This document shows, piece after piece, positions 26,145-34,740 of a stretch of DNA of 64,000 nt (the stretch's first letter is position 1; the number at the start of each line of letters is the position of its first letter). The stretch comes from JAGQIB01 sp041393395 (lineage in GTDB: Bacteria > ARS69): the NCBI GenBank assembly GCA_041393395.1, contig JAWKKG010000007.1, forward strand, positions 62,001 to 126,000, written 5' to 3'. The notes beneath the pieces are model-generated. The model did no database searches, had not been told where the DNA came from, and saw only the letters and a list, made by a program, of their open reading frames with translations. The position numbers were made by a program, and so were the translations under genes.

Positions 26145-27077
26145 ATGTCCGCGCCCGACTCGATCCGCGATCTGGTACGCCGGTATCCCGTGCTCGGTCT
26201 CATCGGCGACACGCCGCTCGTGCGGCTCGACGTGTTCGAGGACGAGTTTCCGCACGTGCGGGTGCTGGCGAAGGTCGAGTACTTCAATCCCGGCGGATCG
26301 ATCAAGGACCGTCCCGTGCTGCGCATGCTCGCGGAAGGACTTGCGAGCGGAGTGATCGGTGGGCGCACGGTGCTCGATTCCTCGTCCGGCAATGCCGGCA
26401 TCGCCTACGCCATGATCGGCGGCGTGCTCGGTCTGCCGGTGGAGCTCGTGGTGCCGGGGAACGCGAGTCTGGAGCGGAAACGTCGCATCCTCGCGCACGG
26501 AGCCACGCTCACGGAGACGGATCCGCTCGAAGGGTACGACGAGGCGTTGCGCCACGCGCATCGACTCGCCGAGGAGTTTCCGGAGAGATACTGGCTCTGC
26601 GATCAGTACGCGAACGACTCGAACTGGCTCGCGCACCACGAGGGAACGGCGGAGGAGATCCTCGCGCAGACCGGAGGCGACGTGACCTGCTTCGTGGCCG
26701 GCGTGGGTACCGGCGGCACGATCACCGGCGTGGGCCGACGTCTCAAGCAGCACCGCGCCGACACCCTCGTGTGGGCGGTGCGCCCCGAGGTGTTCCCCGG
26801 CATCGAAGGTCTGAAGCCGCTCGGCCACCCCGGTGACATCGTGCCCGCGATCCTCGACGCGTCGGTCGTGGACCGCTGGATCGATGTGGCGAGCGAACCG
26901 GCGCGCGAGCACTCGCGGGCTCTCGCGCGGCGCGGCCTGTTCGCGGGCCAGTCCAGTGGCGCGTACCTGGAGGGGGTGCGACTCGCCGCGCGCGAGATCT
27001 CGCGCGGCACGATCGTGACGATCCTGAACGACTTCGGGGAGCGCTACCTCTCCACGCCGCTCTGGTCCCGCGAGTGA
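26145..27077 (+). CDS. Cysteine synthase-like PLP enzyme (CysK/CysM/CBS family)
   Basis: Pyridoxal-phosphate enzyme of the beta-replacing fold type II, 310 residues. Seen: the PLP lysine in NPGGSIKDR (K54), the substrate loop SSSGNAGI, the phosphate-binding loop GVGTGGTITG and the C-terminal GLFAGQSSGAY. These place it among O-acetylserine or O-phosphoserine sulfhydrylases and cystathionine beta-synthases; the short C-terminus lacks CBS domains. It likely makes cysteine from an activated serine and sulfide. Start ATG at 26145, with little Shine-Dalgarno signal (GGTCTCTG). The stop overlaps the GTG of the glycosyltransferase gene. CysK versus CysM cannot be settled without a tree. Confidence 0.93.
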   Translation: MSAPDSIRDLVRRYPVLGLIGDTPLVRLDVFEDEFPHVRVLAKVEYFNPGGSIKDRPVLRMLAEGLASGVIGGRTVLDSSSGNAGIAYAMIGGVLGLPVELVVPGNASLERKRRILAHGATLTETDPLEGYDEALRHAHRLAEEFPERYWLCDQYANDSNWLAHHEGTAEEILAQTGGDVTCFVAGVGTGGTITGVGRRLKQHRADTLVWAVRPEVFPGIEGLKPLGHPGDIVPAILDASVVDRWIDVASEPAREHSRALARRGLFAGQSSGAYLEGVRLAAREISRGTIVTILNDFGERYLSTPLWSRE

Positions 27078-28075
27078 CCGTCGACGTTCTCCTGCCGTTC
27101 CGCGACGCGAGCGAGTGGATCGAGGACGCCGTGCGGTCGCTCCTGGCGCAGACGCATCGCGACTTCCGCGCGCTCCTCCTCGACGACGGTTCGGACGACG
27201 ACGGCGCCGAGCGCGTGACCCGGGCGGTGGCCGCGGATCCGCGCTTCCTGGTGCGACGCCGCGAGCCGCGCGGACTCGTCGCCAGTCTGAACGAGCTCGT
27301 GGCCTGGTCGAACGCGCCGCTGCTCGCCCGCCTCGACGCCGACGACATCGCCGCCCCCGAGCGACTCGAACGTCAGGTCGCGCGGTTCGCCGCGGCCTCG
27401 CCGCCGGACGTGGTGTCGTGCCGCGTGTCCTTTCGCGGCACGATCTCCCCGCGCCTGCGTCGCTACGAGACCTGGTTGAACTCGCTCGTCACGCACGAGG
27501 AGATCGAGGCGGACCTGTGGGTCGAGTCGCCGATCCCGCATCCCACGGCGATGATCCGGCGCGACGCGCTCCTCGCGCTCGGCGGGTACCGCGACTTCGA
27601 CGGCCCCGAGGACTACGACCTGTGGCTGCGCGGCTGGCGCGCGGGCTGGCGCTTCGAGAAGGTGCCGGAGGTCCTGATGGAGCTGCGCGATCACGAGGCC
27701 CGGCTCACGAAGACGGACTCGCGGTACCTGTCGCGCGCGTTCCTCGATCTGAAGGCGACGCACCTCGTCGAGGCGCGGGAGCTGGTCGGCCGCGACGTCG
27801 TGGTGTGGGGCGCCGGCCGGGACGGGGTGCGCACCGCGAAGGCGCTGCGCGATCGCGGCGCGAATCTCGTGGCGTTCGTGGACGTCGCGCCGACGAAGAT
27901 CGGCCGGCAGCGACGCGGAGTCCCCACCGAGCCCATCGAGTTCCTGCGCCTGGAACACGGGCGACGGCCGTACGTGGTGGCGGCGGTCGGCGTTCGCGGC
28001 GCGCGTGCGCTCATCCGCGAGCGCCTCCGCGAGTACGGCTACTCGGAAGGGGCGGAGTTCGCCTGCTTCGGCTGA
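27074..28075 (+). CDS. Family 2 glycosyltransferase with C-terminal Rossmann-like domain
   Basis: Cytoplasmic GT2 (GT-A fold) glycosyltransferase, 333 residues. Seen: VDVLLPFRDASEW at the N-terminus, LLDDGSDDDG, the metal-binding LARLDADDIAAP and the acceptor-side GYRDFDGPEDYDLWLR, covering about residues 1-235. From about residue 240 follows VVVWGAGRDGVRTAKALRDRG, a nucleotide-binding-like beta-alpha-beta unit that is unusual on a small GT2. It would transfer a sugar to a surface glycan or lipid. GTG start overlapping the previous stop by four bases. Its 3' end overlaps the convergent TPR gene by 37 bases. Confidence 0.9.
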   Translation: MTVDVLLPFRDASEWIEDAVRSLLAQTHRDFRALLLDDGSDDDGAERVTRAVAADPRFLVRRREPRGLVASLNELVAWSNAPLLARLDADDIAAPERLERQVARFAAASPPDVVSCRVSFRGTISPRLRRYETWLNSLVTHEEIEADLWVESPIPHPTAMIRRDALLALGGYRDFDGPEDYDLWLRGWRAGWRFEKVPEVLMELRDHEARLTKTDSRYLSRAFLDLKATHLVEARELVGRDVVVWGAGRDGVRTAKALRDRGANLVAFVDVAPTKIGRQRRGVPTEPIEFLRLEHGRRPYVVAAVGVRGARALIRERLREYGYSEGAEFACFG

Positions 28076-29895
28076 AGGACACTCCACGCGGTGTCGCCCA
28101 CGAGCTCGACGTGATCGCACGACGGGTCGGGCCGCCACTCGCCGTCCTCCGCCACGAAGCGGTAGCGAAGCGGGGCGGCGTCGTGCGGCCAGGGGACGCT
28201 CGCGCGCCAGGCGTCGCCGGTCAGGGTCATCGGGATCGTCGGTCCGCCGAGCACCTCGACGGCCAGGCGGAACTCGCCACGATCGGGGGACGTGACCTCC
28301 ACCGCGCCGTCGCCGGGCTCGCGCGCGGGGTCCGGAATGCCGCGGCGAAGTTCTTCGCGTTCGCGCTCCCAGGCGTCGCGGGCGTCGCCGGCGGAGGCGC
28401 CAATCGCCTGGCCGAGCGCGCGCTCCGCCTCGTCGTCGCGCCCCGCCCGGTGCAGGGCGCGGGCGCGCAGACCGAACAGACGCGCGCGCGACTCCCGCTC
28501 CGGCCGCACGGATCCTCCGAGCGCCCGATCCACCGCGTCGAGCGCGTGGCTCACGTCGCCGCGGGCGAGCCGCGCGATCACGAGGTCGGACAGGATCGCG
28601 AAGTACGTGTCGTTCTCCGACTTCGACAGGCCGCGGGAAGGCGACACGACCGCGTCTTCCACGCGACGGAACGTCGTTTCATCGTGGCCCCGCGTGTACC
28701 GGAGGATGCGGGCGACCTCCGCGAGCTCGGGCAGCGACACGACGGAAGGATCTCTTCGCGCGGCCGCGATCCGCGCGTTCGCGCGCTCCGTCACCTCGTC
28801 CGAGGAGTCGAGTTCCTTCGCGAGGCGATACTGCTCGAGTGCCTCCTCGTGCCGTCCGAGGAAATCGAGCGCCACGCCGCAGCGGAGCCGGCCCCACGCC
28901 GTGATGCGTGGACTGCCGAGGCGGCCGAGCTCGATCAGCTCCCCGAGATCCGCCGCCGCGCCCTCGAAGTCGCCGCCGTAGAGGCGCGAGCGCGCGAGCC
29001 GGTAGTCGAGGAATCCGCGCATGCGACCCGGGCGCGGGACCTCGCGCAGCTCGGCCCACTCCGCGGCGGCCGCGTCGGTGAGGTGGAGCTCATCGAGAAC
29101 CCGCGCGTTCAGCCACGTGAACAGCTCGTTCTCCGGGTACTGCTCGCGCAATCCGCGCGAGTATCCGTACGCGATCCAGTGCTTCTCCTCGAACGACGTG
29201 TGGATCTCCGACAGGAAGAACCGCGCCTCGACCTCGCCGAGGCCGCGGCCGCGGACCGCGCGGCGCAGCTCGTCGAGGCCGCGGGCGCGGTCGCCGTTCA
29301 TGCCCACCAGTCCGGAGAACACCTTGAGCACGCTCGGGATGACGTCCGCGTAGTAGTGGTAGATGCCGAGCCCGAGGTAGGCGTCGTCGCAGTCCGGATG
29401 CTCCTCCACGAGCGTTTCGAGCTGGTCCACGCCCTTGCGTCCCTTGCGGTACGCGTCCCACCACTTCTCCTGCATCGCGAGGTAACGCGCCTCGTAGCCG
29501 TACGCGCCACCGAGGAAGAAGCGGGCGGAGGCGTCGGCGGGATCGCGCTCGAGCGCCGCCTCGCCGAGCGCGATCGCGGAGTCCATGCGCGCGAAGAAAG
29601 CTGCCTCGAGCTCGCCGCCGGCCACGAAGCCCTGGGGACCGGTGGTCAGGCGATGCCATTCGATGCCGCCGAGCAGGAAGTCGGCGGCCGGGCTGTCCGG
29701 GAGCAGCTCGCGCACCCGCTCGAATTGCTCCGCGGCCTCGGCGGTGCGTGCGTGGTACAGCTCCTCGAGGCCGGCACGCGCCGCGACCATCGCGTCGCCG
29801 TCGAGTACGGCGAAGCCGGCCGCTCCCGCGGGGAGAGGAGCGACGAGGACCGCGAACGCGGTCAGCGCGAGTCGCGCGCGTCTAATACGAAACAA
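28039..29895 (-). CDS. Secreted TPR protein with C-terminal CBM48-like domain
   Basis: Exported 618-residue protein rich in tetratricopeptide repeats. It starts with TTG at 29895, inside the end of the dehydrogenase gene (14-base overlap), because no ATG or GTG precedes the signal peptide (LTAFAVLVAPLPAGAA). TPR-like helix pairs run from about residue 35 to 530 (EELYHARTAEAAEQFERV, DDAYLGLGIYHYYADV). The last 75 residues look like a beta-sandwich (EFRLAVEVLGGPTIPMTLTG, LRYRFVAEDGEWRPDP) similar to the CBM48/AMPK glycogen-binding type, though its partner is not known. Function unknown; such proteins often act as periplasmic scaffolds. Confidence 0.8.
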   Translation of the reverse strand: MFRIRRARLALTAFAVLVAPLPAGAAGFAVLDGDAMVAARAGLEELYHARTAEAAEQFERVRELLPDSPAADFLLGGIEWHRLTTGPQGFVAGGELEAAFFARMDSAIALGEAALERDPADASARFFLGGAYGYEARYLAMQEKWWDAYRKGRKGVDQLETLVEEHPDCDDAYLGLGIYHYYADVIPSVLKVFSGLVGMNGDRARGLDELRRAVRGRGLGEVEARFFLSEIHTSFEEKHWIAYGYSRGLREQYPENELFTWLNARVLDELHLTDAAAAEWAELREVPRPGRMRGFLDYRLARSRLYGGDFEGAAADLGELIELGRLGSPRITAWGRLRCGVALDFLGRHEEALEQYRLAKELDSSDEVTERANARIAAARRDPSVVSLPELAEVARILRYTRGHDETTFRRVEDAVVSPSRGLSKSENDTYFAILSDLVIARLARGDVSHALDAVDRALGGSVRPERESRARLFGLRARALHRAGRDDEAERALGQAIGASAGDARDAWEREREELRRGIPDPAREPGDGAVEVTSPDRGEFRLAVEVLGGPTIPMTLTGDAWRASVPWPHDAAPLRYRFVAEDGEWRPDPSCDHVELVGDTAWSVLQPKQANSAPSE

Positions 29896-31996
29896 GCTTC
29901 CGGACGGCGTCCACGACGTCGCCGACCTGGGGCAGGATCACGTCTTCGAGGAGGGGGGAGTACGCCACCGGCGTATCGAGTCCGGCCACGCGCTGGACCG
30001 GAGCGTCGAGCCAGGGGAACAGCTCGTCGGCCACCCGCGCCACGACCTCGGCGCCGAAACCGAACGACACGTGGTCCTCGTGCACCACGAGGCAACGGTT
30101 CGTCTTGCGCACGGACTCCGCGACGGACTCGAAGTCCCACGGCGAGAGCGTGCGGAGATCGAGGATCTCGACCTCGACGCCCTCCTTCGCGAGCTCCTTC
30201 GCGGCCATCTCGCTGCGCCGCACGAGCGCGCCGTAGGTCACGATCGTGCAGGCGTCGCCCTCGCGGTGGAGACGGGCCTTGCCGAACGGGATCATGTGAT
30301 CCGGGCCCGGGTAGGCGCCCTTCGCATACGGCTGCCGGTACAGGTGCTTGTGCTCGAGGAAGAGCACCGGATCGTCACACCGGATCGCGGTGCGGAGCAG
30401 GCCGTTCGCGTCCAGCGCGTTCGACGGCATGACCACCCGGATGCCGGGGCAGTGCGTGAAGATGCTCTCGCCCGACTGCGAGTGGTACACCGCGCCGCCC
30501 TGCAGGTAGCCGCCGATCGGCGTGCGGATCACGACGGGCGCCGCGAAGTCGCCGCCGGAGCGCCAGCGCATCATGCAGAGCTCGTTGCGGATCTGCATGT
30601 AGGCCGGCCAGATGTAGTCGAAGAACTGGATCTCGACGACGGGCTTGAGGCCGCGCGTCGCCATGCCGATCGCGCGGCCCACGATGTTCGCCTCGGCCAG
30701 CGGCGAGTTGAACACGCGGTCGGGCCCGAACTCCTGCTGCAGGCGGTGCGTCACCTTGAACACGCCGCCCTTGCCGCCGACCTCCTCGAGTGCGTCGTGA
30801 CGCGACGCGTCGGCGACGTCTTCTCCGAACACGAGGATGCGGGAGTCGCGGCGCATCTCGTCGCGCATGGCGGCGTTGACGAGTCCCACGACCGATTCCG
30901 ACGCGCCCTCCTCGGACGGCGGGGAGTCGAAGTCGCGGCCGGTGGGATCAATGTCCGAGTACAGATGCGCTTCGGCGGCGGCGCGCGTGGGCTCCGGCTT
31001 CGCCTCGGCCTGAGCGGCCTCCGATGCTTCCTTCACCTCCGCCTTCACGTCGGCGCGCATCTTCTCGAGATCGGCCTCCGTCGCGACTCCGTTCTCGGTG
31101 AGCCAGTGCGCGAACGTCACGAGGCAGTCGCGCGCCTCCTCCTCCTCCAGCTCTTCCTGCGTCCGGTACGCACGGTGATCGTCCGAGAGCGAGTGCGAGT
31201 AGGGGCGCGTCACCTGGCTGTGCAGCAGCGCCGGGCCGCGTCCCTCGCGGATGTGGGCCAGGCACTTGCGCACGGCCGCGAGGCTCTCGATCGGATTCGT
31301 GCCGTCGCACTCCACGATCTGAAGATCCGGGAACCCGGAGACGAGGGTCGAGATGCTGCCGCCCGCGGTCTGGTGCTCCACGGGGACGGAGATCGCGTAG
31401 CCGTTGTCCTCGATGTGGAACAGGACCGGCAGGCGCAGATTGCACGCGGAGTTCAGGCCCTCCCAGAACTCGCCCTGGCTCGTGGTGCCGTCGCCCAGCG
31501 AGACGTACGTGACCTCGCCCGCCCGGTGGAGCGTGCCCTCGCGCTTCGCGTCCGCGTGGTTCGAGTAGTACACGCTGGCCTCGGCGCAGCCGACCGCCTG
31601 CAGGACCTGCGTTCCGGTGGGAGACGACTGGCTGACGATGTTCAGATCCCGGTGGCCCCAGTGGCTGGGCATCTGGCGCGCGTGCGAGTTCGGGTCGGCC
31701 AGAGCGCCGACGGCCGACATCAGCATCTCCTTCGCCGTCATGCCGAGCATCAGGCAGAGCGCACGATCCCGGTAGTAGGGGTAAAACCAGTTCCCGCCGT
31801 CCTTCAGTTCGTGCGCGATGGCGGTGAGGACCGCTTCGTGTCCGGCCCCGGAGATCTGGAAGTAGATCAGGTTCTTGCGCTTGAGCGTGATCTCTTCGTC
31901 GTCCAGCGCCCGAGAGAGGACCATGTTCCGGTACAAGGCGAGCAGCTGCTCGCGGGTCAGACCGGTCTCGGTGATCTCTCTCTCGCGCGTCGCCAT
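29882..31996 (-). CDS. Fused alpha-beta E1 component of a branched-chain 2-oxoacid/pyruvate-type dehydrogenase
   Basis: Thiamine-diphosphate-dependent 2-oxoacid dehydrogenase E1, 704 residues, with alpha and beta chains in one polypeptide. Alpha part (residues 1-315): the ThDP motif GDGTTSQGEFWEGLNSACN...EDN and HSHSLSDDHRAYR phosphorylation-loop-like stretch. A charged Ala/Glu-rich linker spans about 315-365. Beta part (365-704): LVFGEDVADASRHD, FNSPLAEANIVG, RTPIGGYLQGGAVYHSQS, VHEDHVSFGFGAEV. It decarboxylates a 2-oxoacid and passes the acyl group to an E2 encoded elsewhere. ATG at 31996 with GGGAGG five bases before it. The motifs look closest to branched-chain (BkdAB) enzymes, but pyruvate cannot be ruled out. 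Confidence 0.93.
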   Translation of the reverse strand: MATREREITETGLTREQLLALYRNMVLSRALDDEEITLKRKNLIYFQISGAGHEAVLTAIAHELKDGGNWFYPYYRDRALCLMLGMTAKEMLMSAVGALADPNSHARQMPSHWGHRDLNIVSQSSPTGTQVLQAVGCAEASVYYSNHADAKREGTLHRAGEVTYVSLGDGTTSQGEFWEGLNSACNLRLPVLFHIEDNGYAISVPVEHQTAGGSISTLVSGFPDLQIVECDGTNPIESLAAVRKCLAHIREGRGPALLHSQVTRPYSHSLSDDHRAYRTQEELEEEEARDCLVTFAHWLTENGVATEADLEKMRADVKAEVKEASEAAQAEAKPEPTRAAAEAHLYSDIDPTGRDFDSPPSEEGASESVVGLVNAAMRDEMRRDSRILVFGEDVADASRHDALEEVGGKGGVFKVTHRLQQEFGPDRVFNSPLAEANIVGRAIGMATRGLKPVVEIQFFDYIWPAYMQIRNELCMMRWRSGGDFAAPVVIRTPIGGYLQGGAVYHSQSGESIFTHCPGIRVVMPSNALDANGLLRTAIRCDDPVLFLEHKHLYRQPYAKGAYPGPDHMIPFGKARLHREGDACTIVTYGALVRRSEMAAKELAKEGVEVEILDLRTLSPWDFESVAESVRKTNRCLVVHEDHVSFGFGAEVVARVADELFPWLDAPVQRVAGLDTPVAYSPLLEDVILPQVGDVVDAVRKLVSY

Positions 31997-32038
31997 ATCG
32001 CCTCCCGGGTTTCTCGGATGTTTCGGAATCGCCGGGGG

Positions 32039-32067
32039 ACGTTATCACGGGCCCGGTCCCCGATCAA
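32039..32067 (-). promoter_or_regulatory. Promoter of the E1 dehydrogenase gene
   Basis: Minus strand TTGATC (32067-32062), 17 bases, TAACGT (32044-32039) with TG at the extended -10 position. About 42 bases before the ATG. Confidence 0.6.
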
Positions 32068-32144
32068 CGTGGCGGTTTGGCCCGAGCACTGCAACCCCCT
32101 GCCCGCAAGGAAGTTGCGCGGTTTCCGCGCGTTCGTGGCGGCGC

Positions 32145-32173
32145 TTGCCGCTCCGGGGGGCCGGTGCTAAGGT
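32145..32173 (+). promoter_or_regulatory. Promoter of the outer-membrane protein gene at 32270
   Basis: TTGCCG (32145-32150), 17 bases, TAAGGT (32168-32173) with TGC before the -10. It gives a leader of about 90 bases. Confidence 0.6.
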
Positions 32174-32234
32174 GTGCGGACTTTGCGAGGAGCCGTCGAC
32201 GTTCGGCCTTCGCCCAGATGTCCCACGAAAAGGT

Positions 32235-32251
32235 CGGAAACCGGGTTTCCG
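32235..32251. promoter_or_regulatory. Inverted repeat in the leader of the 32270 gene
   Basis: CGGAAACC-G-GGTTTCCG is a perfect 8+1+8 inverted repeat, seven bases before the GGGAGG ribosome site. It could be a protein-binding site resembling a LacI-type operator with an odd centre, or an mRNA hairpin near the ribosome site. Confidence 0.5.
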
Positions 32252-32269
32252 GCGTCCGGGAGGCGGGAA

Positions 32270-32956
32270 ATGTCGCGTGCCCTCGTCGCCGCCGTCGGAG
32301 CGGCGCTTCTCTTGGCGGCCGGCTCGGCACAGGCCGAATGGCAGGCGACGCAAGGCGATCTCGGCCGCTCGGAGGCGCGGGCGATCCTCCGGGCGGGCGG
32401 CGCGTGGGCCGGCCCGACGGGCGGCGACGTCGACAAGACGAAGCCCGGCGTCAACTACCAGGCGGCCGCCGCGTACCGGGTGTGGGGGATGTTCTCGGTG
32501 TGCGGGAGCTTCGCCACCGGCTCGTTCGACGTGGACGGCCAGGTCGTCTCGCTGATCGGGCAGTATGTCCGCTCGGATCTCCGTTCCGGCAACGTCTCCG
32601 GCAGCTATGAACCGCAGCGTCTTCGCCTCGGGCTCCGCTTCGAGGCGCTGCGCACCGAGACATCCCGCGTCGTGCCGTACCTCGAAGGCGGCGCGCTCTT
32701 CACCACCACGAAATTCACGATCGACTCCGTGGACCGGTCGACGCCCGGCTTCGCTCCGAACGCGGACGGCGAGATCCAGTCCGTGGCGCAGTTCGAGCGC
32801 AGCACCACGGGAGCGTTCCTGCGGGGCGGGGTGGAGTGGCTCACCGCCGGCCCCGTGGGCGTGTACACCGAGGCGACGTTCGACGCGGTCTCGATCCCCG
32901 CGGGCCTGCACTCCATCGTCTCGGTGGGGGCGGGAATCTCCCTCCGGCCCCTCTAG
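32270..32956 (+). CDS. Small outer-membrane beta-barrel-like protein
   Basis: Exported 228-residue protein. The ATG at 32270 is chosen over the open frame upstream because GGGAGG precedes it and a signal peptide follows (MSRALVAAVGAALLLAAGSAQA). The mature part shows alternating hydrophobic strands and Gly-rich turns (ARAILRAGGAWAGPTGG, YRVWGMFSVCGSFATGSF, QRLRLGLRFEALR, VGVYTEATFDAVSIPAGLHS, VSVGAGISLRPL), as expected of an eight- to ten-stranded OmpA- or OmpW-like barrel. I cannot give a named family. It has its own promoter, divergent from the E1 gene, and may be co-transcribed with the small gene at 33030. Confidence 0.72.
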   Translation: MSRALVAAVGAALLLAAGSAQAEWQATQGDLGRSEARAILRAGGAWAGPTGGDVDKTKPGVNYQAAAAYRVWGMFSVCGSFATGSFDVDGQVVSLIGQYVRSDLRSGNVSGSYEPQRLRLGLRFEALRTETSRVVPYLEGGALFTTTKFTIDSVDRSTPGFAPNADGEIQSVAQFERSTTGAFLRGGVEWLTAGPVGVYTEATFDAVSIPAGLHSIVSVGAGISLRPL

Positions 32957-33029
32957 GGGAACCCCGGGCCCAGGCCATCCGGTAAAGCGCGGCCGCGGCG
33001 AAGCCGACCTTCCGTGAGGGAGGATCGCC

Positions 33030-33422
33030 GTGGAAACGACCGTCACCGATGCCAAGCAAGCCTATCTGCAGGCCGTCGAGGCCCTCCTCGGCGGGGACGG
33101 CGCGACCGCGATCCGGCTCCTCGCGCCGCTCGTGGGGCCCGAGACGCCCCAGGAGGTCCGTCTGGCCCTCGGGAAAGCCTATCTGATGGCGGGACAGGGC
33201 GCCGAGGCGATCCAGATGCTGGCGACCTGCGAGCCTCAGGGGCCGACCGCGCGCGCCTACGTGGAACTGCTGCGAGCCGCCGCCGAGGCCAAGGCGGGGC
33301 GTCCGGACGAGGCGAAGGCGCGCCTGGAGGCCATTCCCGGCCTCGAGCCGCGCTTCGAGCACGCCGCGCGGCAGCTCCAGCGCCGGATCGAGAACGACCG
33401 GCCACCCGCGATTCGCTTCTAG
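33030..33422 (+). CDS. Small helical-repeat (TPR-like) protein
   Basis: Cytoplasmic 130-residue protein with no signal peptide, start GTG with GGGAGG seven bases before it. It is made of amphipathic helix pairs (AYLQAVEALLGGDGATAIRL, VRLALGKAYLMAGQGAEAI, YVELLRAAAEAKAGRPDEA) with TPR-like spacing and a basic C-terminus (RRIENDRPPAIRF). About three repeats fit. Probably a small protein-protein adaptor. It lies 73 bases after the outer-membrane protein gene. No specific function can be named. Confidence 0.75.
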   Translation: METTVTDAKQAYLQAVEALLGGDGATAIRLLAPLVGPETPQEVRLALGKAYLMAGQGAEAIQMLATCEPQGPTARAYVELLRAAAEAKAGRPDEAKARLEAIPGLEPRFEHAARQLQRRIENDRPPAIRF

Positions 33423-33452
33423 ACCGCTTTTCAGCCGCCGCCGCGAGGCCTC

Positions 33453-33483
33453 CGGACAACGCGGGCTCCATGCGTTAGCATGG
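33453..33483 (+). promoter_or_regulatory. Promoter with embedded palindrome before the M29 aminopeptidase
   Basis: CGGACA (33453-33458), 17 bases, TAGCAT (33476-33481). The -10 lies within CCATGC-GTTA-GCATGG (33468-33483), a perfect inverted repeat that could bind a regulator. Confidence 0.45.
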
Positions 33484-33559
33484 TCGCCATCTGGTTGGCC
33501 GCGACGTCTCCCGTCGACCGGGCCTTTTCGTTCGAACCCCGCACGCGAGGAGGGCTCCC

Positions 33560-34717
33560 ATGGATCCCCGCGACGTCACGCTGGCCGACAATCTCGTCAA
33601 TTTCTCCCTCGGCGTGCAGCCGGGGGAACGGGTGCTCCTGGACTTCCGGGGTCGGTCCACGGAGGGACTGCTGGGCGCGATGATCTCGGCGGTCACGCGG
33701 GCCGGCGGCGTTCCGTTCCCGCTGTTCGGCACCGACGCCTGGCACGCGCGCTTTCTCGAGGCGGCGGGCGAGTCGCAGGTCGACTCGTTCGGCTCCGTGC
33801 ACGAGACGCTCATGCGCGAGATGCAGTGCTACGTCCGCGTGAACGGGACCGACAACCCGTTCGACCTCGCCGACGTTCCGGACGAGGCGCGTCGCTGGGA
33901 GCGCGAGTACTACATGCAGCGCGTGCACCTGAACCTGCGCGTGCCCAAGACGAAGTGGGTCGTGCTCCGCTACCCCGGCGATTCGATGGCGCAGCAGGCG
34001 CGCCGCAGCCGCGCGTCGTTCGCGGATCTGTACTACGACGTCTGCAACCTGGACTGGGAGCGCTTCTCCCGCGCGATGGATCCGCTCGCGGAGCTGATGC
34101 GCAAGACGAACCAGGTGCGCCTCACCGCGAAGGACACCGACGTCACGCTCTCGATCAAGGACATCGGCGTGGTCAAGTGCGACGGCCACATGAACATCCC
34201 GGACGGCGAGGTCTTCACCGCGCCCGTGAAGGACTCCGTGAACGGCGTGATCACGTACAACGCGGGCGCGCTGTACGCGGGCACGAGCTGGGACTGGATC
34301 CGCCTCACGTACCAGGACGGCAAGATCGTGGACATCGAGGCGTCCAACGACGTCGACAAGCTGCGCGAGATCTTCGCCACCGATCCCGGCGCGTCGTACA
34401 TGGGCGAGTTCTCGTTCGGGCTGAATCCCGGCCTGCACGAGGCGATCAAGGACACGCTGTTCGACGAGAAGATCTACGGCTCCTTCCACACCGCGCTCGG
34501 CCAGTGCTACGACACCGCGGAGAACGGCAACCGTTCCGCGATCCACTGGGATCTCGTCTGCATCCAGACGGAGCGCTACGGCGGCGGCAACGTGTGGTTC
34601 GACGGGCAGCTCGTGCGGGAGAACGGCCACTGGATCCATCCCGACCTGCGCGACGTCCTCTCGATCGAGGCGCTGAGCGGCGCCACGCCGGAACCGGAGA
34701 CCGTTTCCCAGGGTTGA
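33560..34717 (+). CDS. M29-family aminopeptidase
   Basis: Cytoplasmic metallo-aminopeptidase of the M29 family (aminopeptidase T/AmpS type), 385 residues, which removes N-terminal residues from peptides with two metal ions. Seen: MGEFSFGLNPG and DEKIYGSFHTALGQCY, and the late IHWDLV motif; together these carry the family's Glu, Glu, His, Tyr, His and Asp ligands. The N-terminal domain has GVQPGERVLLDFRG. ATG with GGAGGG ten bases before it. The next gene, a secreted YetA-like protein, begins 23 bases after the stop and is likely on the same transcript, though no functional link is evident. Confidence 0.92.
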   Translation: MDPRDVTLADNLVNFSLGVQPGERVLLDFRGRSTEGLLGAMISAVTRAGGVPFPLFGTDAWHARFLEAAGESQVDSFGSVHETLMREMQCYVRVNGTDNPFDLADVPDEARRWEREYYMQRVHLNLRVPKTKWVVLRYPGDSMAQQARRSRASFADLYYDVCNLDWERFSRAMDPLAELMRKTNQVRLTAKDTDVTLSIKDIGVVKCDGHMNIPDGEVFTAPVKDSVNGVITYNAGALYAGTSWDWIRLTYQDGKIVDIEASNDVDKLREIFATDPGASYMGEFSFGLNPGLHEAIKDTLFDEKIYGSFHTALGQCYDTAENGNRSAIHWDLVCIQTERYGGGNVWFDGQLVRENGHWIHPDLRDVLSIEALSGATPEPETVSQG

Positions 34718-34740
34718 GACCTCGACCCGCGGGAGGAAGA

